A stretch of 64,000 bases of DNA from Bacteroidota bacterium (GTDB taxonomy: Bacteria > Bacteroidota > Bacteroidia > B-17B0 > Aurantibacillaceae): positions 1 to 64,000 of the forward strand of contig JADJFB010000009.1 of NCBI GenBank assembly GCA_016708845.1. The letters are read 5' to 3'. Position 1 is the stretch's first letter; every line of letters starts with the position of its first letter. A model generated the notes under the pieces. That model worked only from the letters and a program-made list of their open reading frames with translations, did no database searches and was not told the origin of the DNA. The position numbers were made by a program, and so were the translations under genes. Shown in pieces: positions 57,545-64,000 of the stretch.

Positions 57545-59020
57545 TTATTTTTTTAAGTTAATACAATCAGTGATTTCCTTGTCTCTTAAATCAAAGCTTC
57601 TCCAATCATTATTATAATCTGAAACGAAGTGATACACTTTATCTCTTAACTGCTGCACAAATGTTTCCGTATGATATCTGCTCTCTAAATCTCCTGTGTA
57701 ATTCTTTAATCTTGAATCTGCTAAATTAAAATCCTTTCGTTTGGTCACGGCCAACAACTCAGGTAAATTAGCATCTGATAAAGAGAACAAATAATAAAAG
57801 TCAATTTGCGCTAAAGGTTTGTTTTGAATATTGTAATTGGTAATCAGTTTATCCCAATTCAAAGTACTTGATACAACCAATACCGAAAACCAAAGCGCCA
57901 CATTAGTTCTAATTAAATACCAGTTAGATTGTTTTTTGTAAATTTTGTAGAATAACACACATAAACCAAAGGCTGCTAAAACCAACCACACATACACACC
58001 AATACGCTTGTAAGTGAAATTAAAATCGTGAATGTAAATTTGATTTCTAAAGGCGGTTGACGATAACATCAATACGTTTTGAATAATCCACAAATAGGCA
58101 AATGCCATTAAGGCTTTATTATTTTTGGTAGATGTAAATTCGCTTCTAAATAAATACATCATTAAACTGGTGGCAATGATAATCGACAAAATGATAATCC
58201 CTACTCCACTGTGCACAAAATCAGAATGCGTCACATTTTTTGGCAAGCCTCCGTTAAAATACAAGGTTTGAATATCACCAATATTTAAAACTACCAACAT
58301 CACATTTAATAATACAAATAATAACAATCCTGCGTAACGCTCCGTTTCAAAACGCTTTTGATTTTGTTCGTCTTGGATAGCTTCTGCATTTGCTAAAGGC
58401 AACTCGTTTTCCCAGGCTTCAATGGGTGCAATGGTTCGGTGATAGAAAAAAGCATAAGCCAATAAAAAGCCACTGATTGTAAAACAAATCCAGTTGAAAC
58501 TAATGAAATCAAAATTGATCCACTTAGTGTTTTCTGCGAATAAAGGATTAGAACTTTTGTACATATTGAAAAACAAAATGCTCAACAATAACACACCTGC
58601 AGTTGCTATGACTTTATGATTTTTTTTATTGCTTGGCGCATCTGTCTTTGGTTGTAATCGCTTAATAGAATCAATGGCAATATACACCACACAAGACGCC
58701 ACCGAATAACAACTAAAGGCAAAAGAAAACAAACTAGAGGTCGCTACATTAAACGATACTGCCGACAATAGCAATAAACTGGCAACGTTTGCAATAATGC
58801 TCAAGGCACTCGAATGCACAAAAATAGCACCCGCACTTACCAAACACATCAACGCACTCCAAATCCATTTTTTGTTTTTCAGTAAATTCACATTCTTGAG
58901 AATTAACACCACCAACAACACAATATTGAATAACAAGAAATTGATTCCTGCGTTTTGTTGGTAAAATAAAAAGCTATAAGCACCTGTGGCTACTAGCAAT
59001 AAATAATCATTTTTTTTCAT
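57545..59020 (-). CDS. DUF4173/DUF4153 multi-pass membrane protein
   Basis: This is an integral membrane protein of 491 residues with about twelve helices and a soluble C-terminal tail. The conserved family stretch is LFNGGLPKNVTHSDFVHSG-like (FVHSGVGIIILSI), followed by YKRIGVYVWLVLAAFGLC. DUF4153/DUF4173 proteins in Bacteroidota are commonly encoded with a small winged-helix regulator, as here (60424-60720). Their function is unknown. Start ATG 59020 lies within the tail of a 54-residue ORF, so translation may be coupled. Confidence 0.85.
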   Translation of the reverse strand: MKKNDYLLLVATGAYSFLFYQQNAGINFLLFNIVLLVVLILKNVNLLKNKKWIWSALMCLVSAGAIFVHSSALSIIANVASLLLLSAVSFNVATSSLFSFAFSCYSVASCVVYIAIDSIKRLQPKTDAPSNKKNHKVIATAGVLLLSILFFNMYKSSNPLFAENTKWINFDFISFNWICFTISGFLLAYAFFYHRTIAPIEAWENELPLANAEAIQDEQNQKRFETERYAGLLLFVLLNVMLVVLNIGDIQTLYFNGGLPKNVTHSDFVHSGVGIIILSIIIATSLMMYLFRSEFTSTKNNKALMAFAYLWIIQNVLMLSSTAFRNQIYIHDFNFTYKRIGVYVWLVLAAFGLCVLFYKIYKKQSNWYLIRTNVALWFSVLVVSSTLNWDKLITNYNIQNKPLAQIDFYYLFSLSDANLPELLAVTKRKDFNLADSRLKNYTGDLESRYHTETFVQQLRDKVYHFVSDYNNDWRSFDLRDKEITDCINLKK

Positions 59021-59171
59021 GGTATATTATTTTGGTTATTGTTTTAAATATGTATTTACAAATGTTATGGAGCAGAAATATGATTAACGTCAATACAGCT
59101 ATTAATAAAATAGCTAAACAAATCGCTATAAAAAGTACGGTGAGTATGTCGCTATCAGTTACTTCTGTCAT
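59007..59171 (-). CDS. Small single-pass membrane protein, 54 residues
   Basis: ATG 59171 opens MTEVTDSDILTVLFIAICLA, one strongly hydrophobic segment of about 25 residues, then a basic tail KYIFKTITKII...HEKK. Its stop overlaps the first codons of the DUF4173 gene by 14 bp. An acidic N-terminus and basic C-terminus flanking one helix suggest an N-out single-pass protein. A frame on the opposite strand through the same DNA is a shadow. No family is recognised. Confidence 0.6.
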   Translation of the reverse strand: MTEVTDSDILTVLFIAICLAILLIAVLTLIIFLLHNICKYIFKTITKIIYHEKK

Positions 59172-59264
59172 TTTTTATTTTCATATTTGGGCGTGGCTTC
59201 GAGAGCCTAAGCCACCCCTTTCAATTTCGGATACTGAGGTTTTCGAAGTGTTCGCTTGCATCCC

Positions 59265-59768
59265 TCACGCAAATAGAGAAGCTTTTACTTTCGTTAAATC
59301 TTGATCTAACATGGATTTAAAATTGATGACTGAAATATCTTTACATGTTTTCCCTCTTTCGTAAGACGCTTTTAAGTATTTCCATTCGGTTGGTAACAGA
59401 CACCAAGCTCCAATACGAGTACTGATGGAGGCAATAGATTTATTGCCATTGCCATGTAAAAAAAACTGTAAGGCTACTTCGTCTTTAAACGAAATAGAAT
59501 AATCAAACAAGATGTGATGAATATCGTGGTACTCTGCTCCTGCTAATAATTCTACTTCATGCTGTTTTAAAAATTCGCCCAAGGTTTTACCTAGACTTCC
59601 TTCAGGATATTGCATCAATTGCGCTGTGCTGATATTCCAGTTTTTGTCTTTACTACCAAAATTAAATACCATGGGCCCTATCATTCCTGCTACCCAGGAA
59701 GATGTTTTATGATGTACCCAAAACAAATAATCGATAATGGTTTTAGGTTGCTTACTTACAGTTTTCAT
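59265..59768 (-). CDS. Coq4-like protein with HDxxHx11E metal motif
   Basis: The 167-residue protein matches the Coq4 fold signature. YPEGSLGKTLGEFLKQH resembles the Gly-rich Coq4 segment. It is followed by HDIHHILFDYSISFKDE, an exact HDxxH-11 residues-E zinc/metal motif, then VALQFFLHGNG. In eukaryotes and proteobacteria Coq4 takes part in ubiquinone ring chemistry. Bacteroidota use menaquinone, so the function here is likely different. It lies 10 bp downstream of a small membrane protein gene in the winged-helix/DUF4173 group. Confidence 0.75.
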   Translation of the reverse strand: MKTVSKQPKTIIDYLFWVHHKTSSWVAGMIGPMVFNFGSKDKNWNISTAQLMQYPEGSLGKTLGEFLKQHEVELLAGAEYHDIHHILFDYSISFKDEVALQFFLHGNGNKSIASISTRIGAWCLLPTEWKYLKASYERGKTCKDISVINFKSMLDQDLTKVKASLFA

Positions 59769-59778
59769 TTTACGGATA

Positions 59779-60270
59779 TTAAATGGTTTCTAATTTGCTC
59801 GTGTTTACCGAACTGTTATTTTCTAATTGCTTAATCTTGTTTTTGATATAGAATAAGGGAATCAATCCCAACAAACCAAAGCAACAATCAATGATTTGAT
59901 GATAGAAAGGAATATCGCGAATTGGTCCGCAAATAAAGGCTAAAGGAAAAACAGCCACACAAGCAGCGATGCCCACATTAATACTAAATTTATTTCGAAT
60001 GGGATCTTGATACACACCAACAAAAAATAATGAAATGATAATGTGAGCAAAGGCTAACCAATCTGTGCCATATAATACAATAGAAGGTGTTGCGTGAACG
60101 GCATCATACACCTTATAAATCCACACATGAAAAAAAGTGGGGAACGACTGAATGTTTGCTACCATCCAATTGACTTCTGTGACTAATGGAAAAGCCGTGA
60201 CTCCACTTAACACTAATAATACAATAAACACTAAAACAACTTGTCTGATTTTTTTGATTTCTGTTTTCAT
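59779..60270 (-). CDS. Unknown membrane protein with four helices
   Basis: The 163-residue protein has hydrophobic segments near residues 10-28, 66-84, 98-116 and 125-142 and a Lys-rich C-terminus. The stretch DWLAFAHIIISLFFVGVYQDPIRNKF looks conserved-like, but I cannot name the family. It is 10 bp upstream of the Coq4-like gene and 153 bp downstream of the winged-helix regulator. That gap holds an ACTTTG-TATTT-CAAAGT palindrome (60387-60403). Confidence 0.8.
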   Translation of the reverse strand: MKTEIKKIRQVVLVFIVLLVLSGVTAFPLVTEVNWMVANIQSFPTFFHVWIYKVYDAVHATPSIVLYGTDWLAFAHIIISLFFVGVYQDPIRNKFSINVGIAACVAVFPLAFICGPIRDIPFYHQIIDCCFGLLGLIPLFYIKNKIKQLENNSSVNTSKLETI

Positions 60271-60386
60271 ATGTATAATTTATTTTTTTTAGTTGTCATA
60301 TGGTATAGCCAATTTTCTTTTTTGTGTTTACCTTTTGGAAACTTGACTATTTCATGGTTTCTATTTTATATATTTATTTTAAAAGT

Positions 60387-60403
60387 ACTTTGTATTTCAA
60401 AGT
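60387..60403. promoter_or_regulatory. Possible operator palindrome between regulator and membrane-protein genes
   Basis: ACTTTG and CAAAGT flank a 5-nt spacer. It lies in the gap downstream of the winged-helix regulator and upstream of the membrane protein/Coq4-like genes. It could be an operator or a weak terminator; the evidence is position and symmetry only. Confidence 0.3.
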
Positions 60404-60423
60404 TTAAGGACAAAAAAAATGGT

Positions 60424-60720
60424 TTATCGTCCTTTCAGTAATATTTCAAGCGCATCCAAATGATCATTAAAAGCTTTCATTCCTACTTTAGTTACCGAAT
60501 AAGTGGTTAAAGGTTTCTTCCCCACAAACTCTTTCTTCACATGGATGTAGCCTTCTTTCTCCAATGCTGTGATATGGCTGGCAAGGTTTCCATCGGTAAT
60601 ATCTAAAGTTTCTTTCATGGTGCTAAAGTCCACACTATCATTCACCATCAACACACTCATAATACCCAAACGTATTCGATTTTCAAATGCTTTATTTAAG
60701 TTATGTATGTAATTCTTCAA
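60424..60720 (-). CDS. Winged-helix transcriptional regulator
   Basis: This is a 98-residue one-domain DNA-binding protein of the small ArsR/MarR-like winged-helix type: NRIRLGIMSVLMVND, then the recognition pair FSTMKETLDITDGNLASHITALEKEGYIHVKKEF and the wing GKKPLTTYSVTKVG. No metal-binding cysteines are present, so it is not a metal sensor of the classical ArsR kind. It heads a minus-strand group including the DUF4173 and Coq4-like genes, which it probably controls together with itself. Confidence 0.9.
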   Translation of the reverse strand: MKNYIHNLNKAFENRIRLGIMSVLMVNDSVDFSTMKETLDITDGNLASHITALEKEGYIHVKKEFVGKKPLTTYSVTKVGMKAFNDHLDALEILLKGR

Positions 60721-60748
60721 TTCCTTTTATAATTTTTAACCGCAAAGG

Positions 60749-61312
60749 CTATGACTTCTTCTCGTACTTAAACCACATCACTGCTCCGTAAACAATATGC
60801 AGTACTCCAAATCCTAGCGACCAATAAAGTAAGCCATTCCCTAAATTAAAAGCGTTGATTAATCCTAAAATAATTTCGCATATACCAAAGTAGCGAATAT
60901 CATCGTAAGTGTATTTACTCGCATTAATCAAAGCCATTCCGTAAAACAATAACATACAAGGGGCAATAAACACAATAGCGCCGTGATATAATAAAGCTAA
61001 GCAAAATAAACCGCCAGCAACCAAAGGAATACATAAGTTAATTAAAACGCGAATGGCAGTATGATCAAATAAATTTTGACCTTCTCTTTTGGCCTTGCGA
61101 TTGGAGAAAACATACGCGGTTACAATGGAGGCCACTAAAATAGCAGCAGCTAATAATACATAATCAACATACAAACCAAACAGCCTTTCCTTTACACTCA
61201 TTCCAGCATCTCTACTAACATCATCTCTAAATGAAGCCGCAAATTCGCCTAACATTATATAGGCGATATAAGCTCCAGCTAAAGCATAAATACCGGCAAA
61301 TACACCCGACAA
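60749..61312 (-). CDS. Unknown six-helix membrane protein, start uncertain
   Basis: The protein has at least 187 residues, with six hydrophobic segments and no family I recognise. No ATG is available: the shown start is TTG 61312. The open frame continues upstream through KIKLQRSLLFLSGVFAGIYALAG to a TAA near 61343 without a usual start codon, although those residues complete a sensible first helix. Either the start is non-canonical or a one-base error hides an ATG. It is 28 bp upstream of the winged-helix regulator gene and probably in the same transcript. Confidence 0.7.
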   Translation of the reverse strand: MSGVFAGIYALAGAYIAYIMLGEFAASFRDDVSRDAGMSVKERLFGLYVDYVLLAAAILVASIVTAYVFSNRKAKREGQNLFDHTAIRVLINLCIPLVAGGLFCLALLYHGAIVFIAPCMLLFYGMALINASKYTYDDIRYFGICEIILGLINAFNLGNGLLYWSLGFGVLHIVYGAVMWFKYEKKS

Positions 61313-61335
61313 AAAAAGTAGAGATCGTTGAAGCT

Positions 61336-61653
61336 TTATTTTTTAATATAGGCTGAATATATTATAGCAAAAATTAAACCCAAGCTTAATAACACTATTC
61401 TAATAATTCTTAATATTGAATAAAACTTATAAGAACTTGTTTTATATATTTCTTGCCGCACTTCTAAAGGGATTTTTTTAATTTGACTCGAAGATAGAAT
61501 TGATATACCAAAAATAGTAGTTCCATAATCTACTTCATATTTTTTATAAATTATACGAAATAGATTTTTCTCAAGCACAACTATTGCAATTACTATTACT
61601 ACTAACGTTGCTAGAAATTCTTCCATCAATAATTTTAATTGTATTTCAATCAA
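61336..61653 (-). CDS. Unknown small membrane protein
   Basis: The 105 residues have an N-terminal helix (about 11-28, FLATLVVIVIAIVVL), a basic middle (IRYKKYEVDYGTT, KKIPLEVRQEIYKT) and a C-terminal helix (about 80-102). I recognise no family. It is first in the minus-strand membrane-protein group and diverges from ruvX. Confidence 0.7.
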   Translation of the reverse strand: MIEIQLKLLMEEFLATLVVIVIAIVVLEKNLFRIIYKKYEVDYGTTIFGISILSSSQIKKIPLEVRQEIYKTSSYKFYSILRIIRIVLLSLGLIFAIIYSAYIKK

Positions 61654-61712
61654 ATATAAATCTTTTTTTTACTTTACCTCAATGCAAACCATAAATTCCC
61701 TACCTTTATTTA

Positions 61713-62129
61713 ATGGCAAGAATTTTAGCAATAGATTATGGTAGTAAGCGCGTTGGTTTAGCGGTTACTGATCCTTTACAAATTATTGCCAGCGGTTTAA
61801 CTACCGTGCACAGCAAAGATTTAATTGCCTACCTAGAAGAGTACTTAAAAAAAGAACAAGTAGAGTGCATTGTGGTTGGAGAACCAAAAACCTTACAAAA
61901 CGAAGCGTCTGATAGCGCACGTTTTATTGATCCTTTCGTAACTCACTTAACACGTAAATTTCCTCACATAAAAATTGCACGTTAAGATGAGCGCTTTACC
62001 TCTACCCTCGCCCACCAAGCGATGCTGATGGGTGGTTTGAAGAAGAAAGCTCGTGCTAATAAAGATACGGTGGATATGGTGAGTGCCACCATTATCCTAC
62101 AGGATTATTTGTCTTTTATGGGGAAGTAA
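61713..62129 (+). pseudogene. ruvX: Putative pre-16S rRNA nuclease / Holliday junction resolvase YqgF, in-frame TAA
   Basis: This is an RNase H-fold nuclease that matures the 16S rRNA 5' end. The N-terminal part has RILAIDYGSKRVGLAVTDPL (first catalytic Asp), VVGEPKTLQNEASDSA and KFPHIKIAR. The frame is then cut by TAA at 61983-61985. The same frame continues with the conserved DERFTSTLAHQAML, the third-strand KKKARANKDTVDMVSATIILQDYL (catalytic Asp) and a stop at 62129. At this position the family normally has Tyr or another aromatic before DER, so TAT or TAC has become TAA. Total length 138 is normal. As the gene is nearly universal, a sequencing error is likely. Confidence 0.88.
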
Positions 62130-62147
62130 TCACCCTACGAACGCTTT

Positions 62148-62216
62148 GACTCCGCTCAGCGTCCGCAATTTTCAATCGGTAGATGATGGTGGCTGAGCGG
62201 AGCCGAAGTCACCGAT
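62148..62216. repeat. Dispersed inverted repeat (GCTGAGCGGAG type)
   Basis: GACTCCGCTCAGC (62148-62160) and GCTGAGCGGAG (62192-62202) are complementary, and ATCGGT (62175) pairs with ACCGAT (62211). It shares the GAGCGGAG wording with the repeat in the trp operon at 22046. It lies between convergent ruvX and the saccharopine dehydrogenase family gene and may terminate both. Confidence 0.65.
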
Positions 62217-62224
62217 ATAAAAAA

Positions 62225-63553
62225 CTAAACCTCTTTCTCCGAAAAAATAATATTCAAACTCTCCAATTCAGATAGCATTGGTTCGTAAATTTCTTTTACT
62301 AAAGGAATTTGCACACCATATAATTTGAATTTACCAGTTAAGAAATTTTTAATGGTAATAGCTAATGGCAAGCCCACTGTTTTAGCCATGGCGGTGTGAA
62401 CCTCATCATCACCAATAACTACTAATGAAGAATTTAATTTATGTTTTGCACCTTTCAATTCATATTCAAATTGGTGTTGCATCACAATCATATCTTTATC
62501 ACCTGCTTTCAACAACCATTTTTCTTCCAATAAATTTTGTAATAACTCAGCAGGAGAACCTTCTTTTAATGTGATGGCTTTGTTAGAGAATAATTCTAAA
62601 TATTCTAATTTAGTCATGACCTCAGCATCTAAGTCAGTTCCCATAAAGGCAACTAATTTTTCTTTTACAGAAGCAGTTCCTTTTGGTAAAAACGAGGATA
62701 ATAAATCGGTATAGGTTAAAGTGTTGGCATTTTTAATTTTATACGTATCATCTGTCAAACCTAGTTTCACAAACACATTCCATGCTTTGCAATAGCCAGG
62801 GAAACGCAAGGTTCCACGCAACATGGTTTGTGCATCGTGCAATCCATAAGGTTCTTTGTAACCAATACTATCGCGGTTAGCGTAAGCATCAAATTTACCG
62901 TAACCTTCTACCTCGATGGTTTCTATTTGTGTGTACACACGGTTGTAAGGAATGAATTTTAATTTGCCTTCTTCAATAAATTGCGCAGTGCCTTGTCCCG
63001 CTAAAATAACGTTACGTGGGTTCCAACTAAATTTATAACCCCACGGATTGTCGTTACTTTCTGGTGCTACCAAGCCACCGCAAAACGATTTGAAGCTGGT
63101 GATTTTTCCACCTTTATCTTGTATCTCGTGAATCACTTTCATAGCTGAAGCATGATCGATACCTGGATCTAAACCACATTCGTTTAATAAAATTAAGTTC
63201 TTTTGTTTGGCTTCTACGTCCAAGTCTTTCATATCCTGACTCACATAACTTGCCGTAGCAATATGTTTTCCTAAACGCACACAATCTCTAGCCACATCAC
63301 CATGCATAAAAGCTGGTAACATCGATACTACGAAATCAGAATTTTTAATTAACTCTTCTCTTAATTGAGCATTATTTACATCAAACTCTACTGCCGCAGC
63401 CACATCTTTATATTGAGCAATTTTTGATTCAACCGCTGCTTTATTAGCATCTGCAATGGTAATATGCCAGCTATGGGCTTTAGCGTTTGATAATAAATAA
63501 TCAATTAGGCTTGAAGAAGAGCGACCAGCTCCTATAATTAATAGTTTGCTCAT
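62225..63553 (-). CDS. Saccharopine dehydrogenase family protein
   Basis: This NAD(P)-dependent oxidoreductase has 442 residues from ATG 63553 (MSKLLIIGAGRSSSSLI). The 14 codons upstream in the open frame do not resemble the family. The Rossmann start is at residues 3-13. VVSMLPAFMHGDVARDC and ECGLDPGIDHASAMKVI are typical of the saccharopine reductase / lysine-ketoglutarate type. SFCGGLVAPESNDNPWGYKFSWNP forms the substrate domain. The enzyme is likely to act in lysine or a related amino-acid catabolism, but substrate and direction are not settled. No lysine biosynthesis genes are adjacent. Confidence 0.9.
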   Translation of the reverse strand: MSKLLIIGAGRSSSSLIDYLLSNAKAHSWHITIADANKAAVESKIAQYKDVAAAVEFDVNNAQLREELIKNSDFVVSMLPAFMHGDVARDCVRLGKHIATASYVSQDMKDLDVEAKQKNLILLNECGLDPGIDHASAMKVIHEIQDKGGKITSFKSFCGGLVAPESNDNPWGYKFSWNPRNVILAGQGTAQFIEEGKLKFIPYNRVYTQIETIEVEGYGKFDAYANRDSIGYKEPYGLHDAQTMLRGTLRFPGYCKAWNVFVKLGLTDDTYKIKNANTLTYTDLLSSFLPKGTASVKEKLVAFMGTDLDAEVMTKLEYLELFSNKAITLKEGSPAELLQNLLEEKWLLKAGDKDMIVMQHQFEYELKGAKHKLNSSLVVIGDDEVHTAMAKTVGLPLAITIKNFLTGKFKLYGVQIPLVKEIYEPMLSELESLNIIFSEKEV

Positions 63554-63605
63554 AATATAAATTCTACGCAAAAATAACCTTAAATTTGAAATCAAAACAG
63601 ATAAT

Positions 63606-64000
63606 ATGTTGCTAAAAATAAAAGTCCTGATTTATTTCCTTTTTATAGGTTTTGCGGTTTTAGCTCAAAACAATTCGTTGGTGATATTTAGTGCTTCAGG
63701 AAATCCTTTTTATGTGACTTTTAATGGAGAAAACATTAATTCGGTGGCCCAATCTAATGTCAAAATATTTGATGTAAGTGCAGGTTGGAACACAATTGAA
63801 ATAAAGATCCCTAGTGTTATTAAAGAATTAAGATTTAAAGATTCAATTTTATTGCGCAGTAAATCAAAATTCGTCAATAAAGAATTTACCTATGTATTAA
63901 TTGAAAAAGGAGAAAAATTAGAATTGCAATTCAAATCGGTTTCAGAATTATCAGGACCAAAAACACCACCTGTTCCACCAGAACCAAAAGAAGCCGCGCC
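63606..64000 (+). CDS. Secreted protein, DUF4476-like N-terminus, cut by window edge
   Basis: ATG 63606 opens a signal peptide (LIYFLFIGFAVLAQ), then SLVIFSASGNPFYVTFNGENIN and a beta-rich domain with FTYVLIEKGEKLELQFKSV. A Pro-rich linker (PPVPPEPKE) begins as the window ends. The opening resembles the N-terminal domain of DUF4476 proteins of Bacteroidota, which also start with a Phe-Ser...Pro-Phe-Tyr strand pair. The diagnostic C-terminal domain is beyond the window, so the call is tentative. Confidence 0.7.
   Translation, partial: MLLKIKVLIYFLFIGFAVLAQNNSLVIFSASGNPFYVTFNGENINSVAQSNVKIFDVSAGWNTIEIKIPSVIKELRFKDSILLRSKSKFVNKEFTYVLIEKGEKLELQFKSVSELSGPKTPPVPPEPKEAA

Noticed and set aside
59032..59304. 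A 90-codon open frame on the plus strand
   Set aside because: It overlaps the 54-residue membrane ORF and the Coq4-like gene on the opposite strand, where spacing and hydrophobicity make better sense.
1..64000. CRISPR arrays, tRNA or rRNA genes, insertion sequences
   Set aside because: No regularly spaced direct repeats, cloverleaf-like intergenic segments or transposase frames were seen on either strand.

Overview
This 64 kb window is an AT-rich chromosomal segment from a member of the Bacteroidota. The evidence is type IX secretion (T9SS) cargo with C-terminal sorting domains, a T9SS plug protein, leucine dehydrogenase, a long-form NusB, A-rich translation starts instead of Shine-Dalgarno sites, and several matches to the Bacteroidota promoter (TTG/TTTG, a 17-23 nt spacer, TAnnTTTG). 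The order or family cannot be fixed from this window. I saw no rRNA, tRNA, CRISPR array, prophage or insertion sequence.

Layout. Positions 1-6636 (minus) form a sulfur and homoserine block: siroheme methyltransferase, ferredoxin-type sulfite reductase, an aldo/keto reductase relic, homoserine dehydrogenase and MetX. It is preceded by an elaborate leader with a promoter, a SAM-I riboswitch, a 41-codon ORF ending in a Cys/Met cluster, hairpins and a 78-codon ORF opening with a Thr run. A second micro-ORF (Met-Cys-Cys-Cys-Met) with a terminator-like hairpin precedes the reductase genes. Positions 6706-12951 hold a P-type ATPase, a DMT exporter, MgtE and an LRR-kinase. Positions 13412-19735 hold the T9SS plug protein, a GIN-domain lipoprotein, a PagL-like deacylase, leucine dehydrogenase, nusB and a dead esterase. 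Positions 19832-27508 are a complete trpEGDCFBA operon plus DAHP synthase, behind a trp leader peptide and attenuator. Positions 27557-36338 hold housekeeping genes (yajC, cdaR-like, coaE, split 5'-nucleotidase, dnaA). Positions 36347-43832 hold a PrsW-like protease, a TPR histidine kinase with its NarL-type regulator, and two T9SS cargo proteins. Positions 43879-54225 hold clpB, ydcF, dinB and a giant alpha-2-macroglobulin. Positions 54306-63553 hold transglutaminase-like, nucleoside phosphorylase, dgkA, a run of small membrane proteins with a winged-helix regulator and a Coq4-like protein, ruvX and a saccharopine dehydrogenase family gene.

Two themes stand out. First, amino-acid biosynthesis appears to be controlled by translated leader peptides: Trp-Trp for trp, Cys-rich for sulfur assimilation (twice) and Thr-rich for the homoserine operon, the last layered behind a SAM riboswitch. 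The two Cys leaders and the stacked met leader are the best candidates for an undescribed system. Second, about a dozen conserved genes are broken, mostly by one-base changes in homopolymers, plus two in-frame TAA codons. This density in core genes suggests base-level errors in the assembly more than true decay, so frameshifted genes are annotated over their full reconstructed span.
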